From assembly GCA_007129055.1 (NCBI GenBank), contig SKWE01000131.1, forward strand, positions 1-7,749: DNA of 7,749 nucleotides. The letters run 5' to 3'. The DNA is from Syntrophomonadaceae bacterium (lineage in GTDB: Bacteria; Bacillota; Dethiobacteria; DTU022). This document shows positions 1-5,245 of the stretch, piece by piece. Position 1 is the stretch's first letter; each line of letters opens with the position of its first letter. The position numbers and the translations under genes are program-made. The notes under the pieces were generated by a model, which searched no databases, had not been told where the DNA came from, and saw nothing but the letters and a program-made list of their open reading frames with translations.

Positions 1-194
1 ACTTTCCTGTTTTTCGACTGGCCGGTAAAAGCGCCGTCAAGATCAACCAGGTGCAGCATCTTTGCTCCCAGTTCTTCCCATTGGAGAGCCACTTCAACAG
101 GGTTATTGCCATAAACTGTTTCTCGGTTTGGATCGCCCTGGTAAAGGCGGACACAGCGTCCCCGGTGTAAATCGATAGCAGGTATAACAAGCAA
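1..194 (-). CDS. hisA: HisA, phosphoribosylformimino-AICAR-phosphate isomerase (5' part only)
   Basis: HisA catalyses the Amadori-type isomerisation of ProFAR to PRFAR, the fourth step of histidine synthesis, in the cytoplasm. Only the first 64 codons lie in the window; the gene runs off the left edge. The protein begins MLVIPAIDL, with the catalytic Asp at residue 8 at the end of the first beta strand of the TIM barrel. It continues through RGRCVRLYQGD (residues 11-21) to HLVDLDGAF (residues 48-56), the second-strand motif of the HisA/HisF family. AIDL followed by an arginine-rich phosphate-proximal segment favours HisA over HisF. The start is a TTG codon at 194-192, chosen because it yields the canonical N-terminus and is preceded by GAGGTGAG. 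It follows hisB after 10 bases, so it is co-transcribed and probably translationally coupled. The family assignment is firm; completeness cannot be judged. Confidence 0.95.
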   Translation of the reverse strand, partial: MLVIPAIDLHRGRCVRLYQGDPNRETVYGNNPVEVALQWEELGAKMLHLVDLDGAFTGQSKNRK

Positions 195-198
195 GTTG

Positions 199-206
199 CT
201 CACCTC
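199..206 (-). promoter_or_regulatory. Ribosome binding site for hisA, overlapping the hisB stop
   Basis: The minus strand reads GAGGTGAG, then four bases, then the TTG start of hisA. The first two bases of the site are also the last two bases of the hisB TGA stop codon (207-205). This site is what decides the non-ATG start of hisA, and the overlap suggests that ribosomes ending hisB help begin hisA. Confidence 0.75.
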
Positions 207-795
207 ATTCCAGTCTGCCCTTAGTTGTCAAAACCTCACTAAACCCATCAATGTAAGAAACAGCTTCATTCATGGCCCTGCCTGCCGACTTGAATGATGC
301 TTCAATAGTATGGTGTTTGTTATGCCCATGATTCATTATAAGGTGCAGGTTAAACCTTCCCTCATTTACAAATGCCTGCCAGAATTCCCTGAAATGCTCT
401 GTATCCATTGAACCGACATTACCGGGAGGCAGTGCAAACTGGTAATGTAACCAGGGCCTGCCGGAAAGATCCACTGCTGCTGTAACAAGCGCTTCGTCCA
501 TGGGGACCGCGCTGAAGCCATAGCGCCTGATTCCTTTTTTATCACCAAGAGCCTTATTCCAGGCACGCCCGAGGCAAATACCCAGATCTTCAACCAGGTG
601 GTGACAATCTACATCTATATCACCGCTAGCCCTGACTTGCAGGTCAAAAAAACCATGCCTGCACCAGAGGGTAAGCATGTGTTCAAGAAAGGGAATTCCG
701 GTTTGTATATCAGCCTTTCCCTTACCGTCAAGATTCAGGTGCAACATAATCGAGGTTTCAGCAGTCTTTCGTTCTACCCTTATCCTGCGTTCCAT
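205..795 (-). CDS. hisB: HisB, imidazoleglycerol-phosphate dehydratase
   Basis: This 196-residue enzyme dehydrates imidazole glycerol phosphate to imidazole acetol phosphate. It is the single-function form: it has the usual length of a stand-alone IGPD and no fused histidinol-phosphatase domain. The manganese-binding signatures are present: EHML (38-41) with HGFF (47-50), CHHLVED (64-70, usually DHHTVED), and KHHTIEASFK (160-169) followed by AGRAM. IGPD assembles as a 24-mer with a di-manganese centre made from the His-rich motifs of neighbouring subunits; this is family knowledge. The ATG start at 795-793 follows AAGGAGG at a 7-base spacing. The first 38 bases overlap the end of hisD. hisA follows after 10 bases, so hisH, which usually sits between hisB and hisA in Firmicutes, is missing at this position. 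Confidence 0.97.
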   Translation of the reverse strand: MERRIRVERKTAETSIMLHLNLDGKGKADIQTGIPFLEHMLTLWCRHGFFDLQVRASGDIDVDCHHLVEDLGICLGRAWNKALGDKKGIRRYGFSAVPMDEALVTAAVDLSGRPWLHYQFALPPGNVGSMDTEHFREFWQAFVNEGRFNLHLIMNHGHNKHHTIEASFKSAGRAMNEAVSYIDGFSEVLTTKGRLE

Positions 796-2068
796 TTCCT
801 TTCCTCCTTATCAAAACTGACCTTGCATGAGCTTCCAGCCCTTCTGAGCGGGCAAGCAAAGCAACCTGCGACGCAGATCTTTCCAGTGCATGATTTGTGT
901 ATGCCAGAACGTATGATCTTTTTACATAATCAGCCACTCCCAGGGCTGAAGCATATCTTGCAGTTGAAGCCGTGGGAAGAACATGGTTCGATCCGGCCCA
1001 GTAGTCACCAAGCGGTTCGGGTGTTGATGAGCCAAGGAATATTGAGCCTGCGCTGGTTATCCTGGAAAGGTAACTCCAGGCATTGTCAAGGTGAATTTCA
1101 AGGTGTTCAGGAGCAATTTCATTAACCACAGGCCAGGCTTGTTCCAGGTCCGAGACCAGGATAACGGCTCCCTGCTCCTTTAGCGACTTTTCTGCAATCT
1201 CTTTCCTGGGAAGGGTTAAAAGCTGCTCTTTTAGTCTTTCTATGACCAGGTGGGCAAGCTCTTCCGAAGTCGTGATTAGAATTGAGCGTGATAATTCGTC
1301 ATGTTCAGCCTGGGATAGCAGATCGGCAGCTATTAAATCTGCTTCAGAATTCTGGTCAGCAACTATAACAATTTCACTGGGGCCTGCCAGCATATCAATT
1401 CCGACCTGCCCGAAAACTTCCTTTTTAGCCAGGGTAACATATATATTACCCGGGCCTACAATTTTATCTACAGCCGGAACAGATTCCGTGCCATAAGCCA
1501 TCGCCGCTACCGCCTGTGCTCCCCCAACTTTGTATACGGCAGTTACCCCGGCTTCCCTGGCGGCAGCCAGGGTTAAGCTGTTAATACTGCCATCTGCAGT
1601 GGGTGGCGTACAGATATAAATATTCTTCACACCGGCTACCCGGGCCGGTATTACTGTCATCAAAACTGACGAAGGGTAGGCAGCAGTTCCTCCGGGAATA
1701 TAAGCGCCAACTGATCCAAGGGGAACAAAACGTTGACCGGATAGAGTGCCGTCTCCGCTCAGCCACCAATCTGACTGAACCTGGCGTTGATGGACTTTCC
1801 TTATATTACCGCCTGCGGCTTTTAAAGCTTCCAATACGGCAGGGTCAACTGACTGTTCAGCCAGGGATATTTCCTCCTCAGAAACCCTGAGGCGCTCAAT
1901 CTTTGCCCGATCAAATTTCAGGGCATAGTCAATTAAAGCCGCATCACCTTTTTGACGCACTGTATTAATTATTTCGAGCACTTTCTCCCGTTCTTCCCGA
2001 AAATCGTTTAAAGATAACCGGGGATGATGTTTTCTATAGGTTTCGTAGGAACAAACCGGCAATGGCAT
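758..2068 (-). CDS. hisD: HisD, histidinol dehydrogenase
   Basis: HisD performs the last two steps of histidine synthesis, oxidising L-histidinol through the aldehyde to L-histidine with two NAD+, as a cytoplasmic zinc-dependent homodimer. The 436-residue length is normal. All expected active-site residues can be placed by comparison with the E. coli enzyme: zinc ligands Gln253 and His256 (SQAEHDE), Asp355 (LGDYWAGSNH) and His414 (LEAHARS), and the catalytic Glu321-His322 pair (APEHLE). GGAQAVAAMAYGT (182-194) and VGPGNIYV (204-211) are also typical. The ATG start at 2068-2066 has AGGAGA six bases upstream. The last 12 residues are a polar tail beyond the usual end and are encoded by the region overlapping hisB. 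It is the first gene of the transcription unit, with its own promoter, and lacks the common hisZ/hisG genes ahead of it. Confidence 0.98.
   Translation of the reverse strand: MPLPVCSYETYRKHHPRLSLNDFREEREKVLEIINTVRQKGDAALIDYALKFDRAKIERLRVSEEEISLAEQSVDPAVLEALKAAGGNIRKVHQRQVQSDWWLSGDGTLSGQRFVPLGSVGAYIPGGTAAYPSSVLMTVIPARVAGVKNIYICTPPTADGSINSLTLAAAREAGVTAVYKVGGAQAVAAMAYGTESVPAVDKIVGPGNIYVTLAKKEVFGQVGIDMLAGPSEIVIVADQNSEADLIAADLLSQAEHDELSRSILITTSEELAHLVIERLKEQLLTLPRKEIAEKSLKEQGAVILVSDLEQAWPVVNEIAPEHLEIHLDNAWSYLSRITSAGSIFLGSSTPEPLGDYWAGSNHVLPTASTARYASALGVADYVKRSYVLAYTNHALERSASQVALLARSEGLEAHARSVLIRRKGNGTQDKGRTKDC
803..809 (-). promoter_or_regulatory. Ribosome binding site for hisB inside hisD
   Basis: AAGGAGG lies seven bases upstream of the hisB ATG and is entirely within the hisD reading frame, where it encodes part of an Arg-Arg-Lys run near the HisD C-terminus. 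The site supports the 38-base gene overlap as genuine. Confidence 0.8.
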
Positions 2069-2083
2069 CTGTTTTCTCCTAAA

Positions 2084-2097
2084 AATGATCGATCATT
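2084..2097. promoter_or_regulatory. 14-bp perfect palindrome, possible operator of the his operon
   Basis: AATGATCGATCATT reads identically on both strands. It lies in the predicted hisD leader, about 30 bases downstream of the likely transcription start and four bases ahead of the hisD ribosome binding site. With no loop it is unlikely to act as an RNA hairpin, so a dimeric DNA-binding repressor is the more natural reading. The leader of roughly 60 bases is too short to contain a T-box riboswitch, a common his control element in Firmicutes. The regulator is unknown; TrpR-like HisR proteins have been proposed for his genes in Firmicutes, but I cannot match their motif from memory. Confidence 0.45.
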
Positions 2098-2133
2098 AAA
2101 TAGGTAAAGAGGATAAATGGAAAGAACAACCAT

Positions 2134-2162
2134 ATTTTAACATAAGCGCAATGGTGCGTCAA
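2134..2162 (-). promoter_or_regulatory. Sigma-A type promoter of the hisDBA operon
   Basis: The minus strand has TTGACG (2162-2157), a 17-base spacer and TAAAAT (2139-2134), each one mismatch from consensus at optimal spacing. The expected start of transcription is near 2127, giving a leader of about 58 bases before the hisD ATG. The -35 box begins one base after the aroA stop codon, so the his genes can be transcribed independently of aroA. The spacer contains a small inverted repeat (CGCA-CCAT-TGCG) of uncertain meaning. Confidence 0.7.
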
Positions 2163-2163
2163 T

Positions 2164-3459
2164 TTAATGATGTTTTTTGCTGCATAAAGATCTGAGGGAC
2201 TGCATGAAACCGGGAAATGATATGGCTACGACTTCTGCCGCATTTACTGCCGTTTCACCCCTGGCAACCAGGCCGGCAACAGCAAGGGCCATGGCAATCC
2301 TGTGATCGCCGCAGCTGTCTACCTCGGCACCCTTCAGCGGTTTTCCACCCCTGATAACAAAGCCGTCTTCTTTTTCACTTATCGCAATATCCAACCTTGA
2401 AAGCTGGCATGCCAAATCAGAAATGCGATCAGATTCCTTAACCCGCAGTTCGGATGCATCGCCGATGATTGTTTCGCCTTCGGCAACTGCTGCTGCTACA
2501 GCCAGAATAGGGATTTCATCTATCAGGCGGGGTATAATCTCGCCCCTGACTTCGACACCCTTTAATGGTCTGCCTCCTTTTACACGGATATTGCCTACTG
2601 GCTCCATACCCCATTTCCTGGGGTTTTCAATCTCCAGGTGGGCTCCCATTTCTTTTAAAACATCGATAATCCCTGTCCTGGTAGGATTAACACCAACATT
2701 TTTCAAAAGCACTTCTGAACCTGGCAGTATGGCAGCAGCGACCATGAAAAAAGCTGCAGTAGATATATCACCTGGAACAAGAACCTGTTTTCCCTGGAGA
2801 GTTTGCCTGCCCTTTATCTTTACCAGGCCTGCTTCGGCAATCAGGTGGGCACCAAAATGCTTAAGCATCAGTTCCGTATGATCCCTGCTCTGGTAAGGCT
2901 CTTCAAAAACTGTTTCTCCTTTAGCATACAGGGCAGCAAGAAGAACTGCCGACTTAACCTGGGCACTTGCCCTGGGGGATTTATAATGTACCGCTTTAAG
3001 ATTTTTACCCTTTATTGTTAAAGGCAATTTATCTCCACCGGCTGCACCTTCAATTTCCGCACCCATTGCTTTTAAAGGTTCCACAATCCGCTTCATCGGC
3101 CTTTGCTGTAATGAACTATCTCCTGTTATTTTCGATTCAAAGTGGGATCCGGCCAGGATACCGGCCAGGAGCCTGGCCGTTGTACCGGAATTGCCGGCAT
3201 CCAATTCAGCATTGGGAGCCTGCAGCTGCCCACCTTTCCCATGAACAAAAAGACGTCTGCCCCTGACATTTATAGTTGCTCCAAGCGTACTCAGGCAACC
3301 CATGGTTGAACGACAGTCTTCAGCATCAAGAAAACCCCTGACTTCCGTTACACCACGCGCAATAGAACCAAGCATTAAAGCGCGGTGGGTAATTGACTTA
3401 TCACCCGGAACATCCATTTCACCGGAAAAATGTTCAGGCGGAGAAGTTATAATTATCAT
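2164..3459 (-). CDS. aroA: AroA, 3-phosphoshikimate 1-carboxyvinyltransferase (EPSP synthase), class II-like
   Basis: This enzyme transfers the enolpyruvyl group of PEP to shikimate-3-phosphate, the sixth shikimate-pathway step towards chorismate and the aromatic amino acids. The 431-residue protein has the expected two-domain EPSPS motifs: PGDKSITHRA (18-27), LDAGNSGTTARL (86-97), SLQQRPM (116-122), SAQVKSA (165-171), NPTRTG (258-263), LIDEIPILA (312-320) with the presumed catalytic Asp314, KESDR (341-345) with the catalytic-region Glu342, and DHRIAMA (385-391). RDHTE (192-196), GDKS, SAQVK and NPTR together are the pattern used to define class II enzymes, which tend to be less sensitive to glyphosate. 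Gly rather than Ala in GNSGT means tolerance cannot be assumed. The ATG start has AGGAG six bases upstream. It is divergent from the P-loop/Asp23 gene and ends 95 bases before hisD. Confidence 0.97.
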   Translation of the reverse strand: MIIITSPPEHFSGEMDVPGDKSITHRALMLGSIARGVTEVRGFLDAEDCRSTMGCLSTLGATINVRGRRLFVHGKGGQLQAPNAELDAGNSGTTARLLAGILAGSHFESKITGDSSLQQRPMKRIVEPLKAMGAEIEGAAGGDKLPLTIKGKNLKAVHYKSPRASAQVKSAVLLAALYAKGETVFEEPYQSRDHTELMLKHFGAHLIAEAGLVKIKGRQTLQGKQVLVPGDISTAAFFMVAAAILPGSEVLLKNVGVNPTRTGIIDVLKEMGAHLEIENPRKWGMEPVGNIRVKGGRPLKGVEVRGEIIPRLIDEIPILAVAAAVAEGETIIGDASELRVKESDRISDLACQLSRLDIAISEKEDGFVIRGGKPLKGAEVDSCGDHRIAMALAVAGLVARGETAVNAAEVVAISFPGFMQSLRSLCSKKHH

Positions 3460-3491
3460 ATTATTCTCCTGACAGCAGTTTTATCTTTCTA

Positions 3492-3500
3492 TGTTATAAT
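3492..3500 (+). promoter_or_regulatory. Extended -10 promoter of the P-loop/Asp23 gene
   Basis: TGTTATAAT is a perfect TATAAT box (3495-3500) with the TG of an extended -10 element one base upstream. No good -35 box lies at 16-18 bases; CTGACA at 3469-3474 is 20 bases away. Transcription would start near 3507, leaving a leader of about 52 bases before the ATG at 3559. Confidence 0.6.
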
Positions 3501-3528
3501 AATAGAACAATTTTGATGGTGTGCGCAA
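3499..3528 (-). promoter_or_regulatory. Candidate promoter of aroA
   Basis: The minus strand has TTGCGC (3528-3523), an 18-base spacer and TATTAT (3504-3499), giving a leader of about 33 bases before the aroA ATG. The -35 box is poor (three of six matches). The -10 box shares two bases with the plus-strand -10 box, so the two promoters would compete. An aroA promoter is needed somewhere in this 99-base region because the neighbour is divergent, but this exact placement is tentative. Confidence 0.4.
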
Positions 3529-3558
3529 GTACCCCAAATCTGAGATGGATGTGTTTAG

Positions 3559-4446
3559 ATGGAAATATATGCATTAATTGGTCACAGCGGCACAGGAAAA
3601 AGCCACAGGGCACCCGTGCTGGCCAGGGAATACGGAATAGAGTATATGATTGATGATGGCTTGCTGATAAAAGGCAATGTGCAGCTGGCAGGAAGGTCTG
3701 CAAAAAGAGAAAACACCAGGTATGGCGCAATTAAAAGAGCCCTGTTCAAGGATCCTGAACATGCTGCCCAGGTAAGAGAGAAACTTATCGAGATTAAACC
3801 GGAGAAAGTATTGATCATAGGAACTTCCAGGCGAATGACCGAAGTTATCGCAGAAAACCTGGGTTTGCCCGGGCCGTCTGTAAGCTTCACCATAGAAGAA
3901 GTATCTGACCCGGAATCTATAAAAGCAGCCCTGGCCATAAGGGCCAAGGAAAATCGCCATGTAATTCCCTTACCTACATTTGCGATAAAAAAAGAATTTC
4001 CCGGTTATATAATAGACCCATTGCGCTCTTTTTTCAGCATTCCCTCTTCACACCTGGACGGAGCCCCCATGGAGCGTTCTGTGATCAGGCCGGTTTTCAG
4101 CACCCTCGGCAGCTTTTACATTGCAGAACATGTTATTTATGACCTGGTTGAACATATTGCATTGCAACAACCCGGTATCCATAAAGTGCTATTTAATGAC
4201 CTGGAAAACGGAAGAAATAAAGTTGTCCTGAATGTGGATCTTGCCATAGACCTGGTAAAAATTCCTGATATGAAGCTTGATACATTGTTAAAAGATGTGA
4301 GACAAACCCTGAAAGAAGAAATAGAATATCAAACCGGTTTTTACCTTGACGCAGTAAATGTAAATGCTAAAAGACTTTATTTTGATGAAACACTATATAG
4401 TGATAAATCTTCGCTGCGTAAAGTTATTGCTCAAGAAAACGATTAA
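3559..4446 (+). CDS. P-loop NTPase fused to an Asp23/Gls24-like domain, function unknown
   Basis: I recognise the parts of this 295-residue protein but not a named function. The N-terminus carries a Walker A motif, GHSGTGKS (8-15, Lys14-Ser15), right after a hydrophobic strand. YMIDDG (29-34) may provide the acidic metal-binding residues; KVLIIGTS (83-90) is a second core strand without an acidic end. Residues about 176-272 resemble the Asp23/Gls24 alkaline-shock family: STLGSFYIAEHVI at the start, then PGIHKV (205-210), VVLNVDLAIDL (222-232), and a final helix and strand ending in FYLDAVNVNAKRL (261-273). There is no signal peptide or membrane segment, so it is cytoplasmic. The start is fixed by a TAG codon just before the ATG; the ribosome binding site is weak. 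It stands alone on its strand, divergent from aroA, and its stop overlaps that of fdhD. An ATP-dependent role in envelope or stress physiology is only a guess. Confidence 0.85.
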   Translation: MEIYALIGHSGTGKSHRAPVLAREYGIEYMIDDGLLIKGNVQLAGRSAKRENTRYGAIKRALFKDPEHAAQVREKLIEIKPEKVLIIGTSRRMTEVIAENLGLPGPSVSFTIEEVSDPESIKAALAIRAKENRHVIPLPTFAIKKEFPGYIIDPLRSFFSIPSSHLDGAPMERSVIRPVFSTLGSFYIAEHVIYDLVEHIALQQPGIHKVLFNDLENGRNKVVLNVDLAIDLVKIPDMKLDTLLKDVRQTLKEEIEYQTGFYLDAVNVNAKRLYFDETLYSDKSSLRKVIAQEND

Positions 4447-5231
4447 TCCGCTATACGCCACTGATGCGTATAGACATTCATCCTACTGCCCCTGATAAAG
4501 CCGACCAGGGTAATGTTGAGAGAATCAGCAAGTTCGATGGTCAGGGATGTGGGGGCAGACCTTGATAGAAGCAGCTGAATCTCCAGTTTTGCAGTTTTTA
4601 AAAGTATTTCTGAACTTAAACGGCCGCTGGAAATCATAATTTTATCCCGGGTTGAAATGTCAGCTAATATACATTCGCCAATAATTTTATCTATGGCGTT
4701 ATGGCGCCCAATGTCCTCATGAAAAAAAAGAATGCCGCTCTCGTCTGCTATGGCAGCGCTGTGCACCCCACCGGTAGTTTTAAATAGCTCCGATTTCTGC
4801 TGAAGATCATTCATCAACTTAAAAACAGTTGCAATATCAACAACCAGTTTACCGGTTAACGGTTTACTGCGCAGAGAATCGAGAACGTTAAAAAAAACAG
4901 TCCCTTTACCGCATCCCGACGTGACTGTTCTTTTTCCGTAAAGCTTTTCTGCAAGCCCTGTTTTTTCCTTCAATTCAACATGTATAAAACCCTGCTCTTC
5001 ATCAACACTTAGTTTTTCCACTTCCCCGTAACTCGATAGCAGCCCTTCTGATCGCAGGAAACCAAGGGCGAGACGATCTATCTTTTCCGGCGTGCAGAGC
5101 AGCGTAACCAGTTCATTTCCATTTAGGTAGATAGTTACCGGGGATTCAACAGTAATAAAATCTTCTGTTTCTTTTCTTTCCTCTCCCCTGATTTTAATTA
5201 CCTGTTTTGATATAAAGCGATCCTCTTCCAC
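4443..5231 (-). CDS. fdhD: FdhD, sulfurtransferase for formate dehydrogenase molybdenum cofactor
   Basis: FdhD moves sulfur from a cysteine desulfurase (IscS type) to the bis-MGD cofactor of formate dehydrogenase, a step needed for its activity. I start it at GTG 5231-5229, giving 262 residues, normal for the family. AAGGAG lies eight bases upstream, directly after the beta-glucosidase stop. The frame stays open to an ATG at 5375, but that would place 48 unrelated residues inside the upstream gene. Family hallmarks are GGVHSAA (154-160), HEDIGRHNAIDKIIG (171-185), SAPTSLTIELA (225-235) and a C-terminal RGSRMNVYTH (247-256). The sulfur-carrying loop is SGCGKG (105-110) with Cys107 as its only cysteine; the E. 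coli protein has a CxxC pair there. The C-terminal codons form a hairpin. The stop overlaps the convergent gene by four bases (4443-4446). Confidence 0.95.
   Translation of the reverse strand: MEEDRFISKQVIKIRGEERKETEDFITVESPVTIYLNGNELVTLLCTPEKIDRLALGFLRSEGLLSSYGEVEKLSVDEEQGFIHVELKEKTGLAEKLYGKRTVTSGCGKGTVFFNVLDSLRSKPLTGKLVVDIATVFKLMNDLQQKSELFKTTGGVHSAAIADESGILFFHEDIGRHNAIDKIIGECILADISTRDKIMISSGRLSSEILLKTAKLEIQLLLSRSAPTSLTIELADSLNITLVGFIRGSRMNVYTHQWRIAD
4451..4473. repeat. Perfect hairpin between convergent genes, within the end of fdhD
   Basis: CTATACGC (4451-4458) and GCGTATAG (4466-4473) form an 8-bp perfect inverted repeat around a 7-base loop. It starts four bases after the plus-strand stop codon and lies inside fdhD, encoding part of its last ten residues. 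No T-run follows directly on either strand, so it is not a classical intrinsic terminator. It may still stabilise or end the transcript of the P-loop/Asp23 gene, as no other candidate terminator is visible there. Confidence 0.5.
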
Positions 5232-5239
5232 CCGCTGCG

Positions 5240-5245
5240 CTCCTT
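5240..5245 (-). promoter_or_regulatory. Ribosome binding site that sets the GTG start of fdhD
   Basis: AAGGAG begins on the last base of the upstream TAA stop codon (5247-5245) and is eight bases before the GTG at 5231. No comparable site stands before the ATG at 5375, so the shorter FdhD is preferred. Confidence 0.75.

Noticed and set aside
598..1125. Long plus-strand open frame of 175 codons
   Set aside because: It lies antisense to hisB and hisD, both certain genes, and its translation shows no family motif or ribosome binding site.
2069..2133. T-box riboswitch or attenuator in the hisD leader
   Set aside because: The predicted leader is about 58 bases, with no terminator hairpin and no T-box consensus, much too short for this element.
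2423..2881. Plus-strand open frame of 152 codons inside aroA
   Set aside because: It is the antisense shadow of a conserved coding region with low-complexity Ser/Pro/Ile-rich translation and no recognisable domain.
3148..3178. Repeated CCGGCCAGGA in tandem
   Set aside because: It encodes the repeated Leu-Ala-Gly residues of LLAGILAG in aroA and is explained by codon repetition, not a repeat element.
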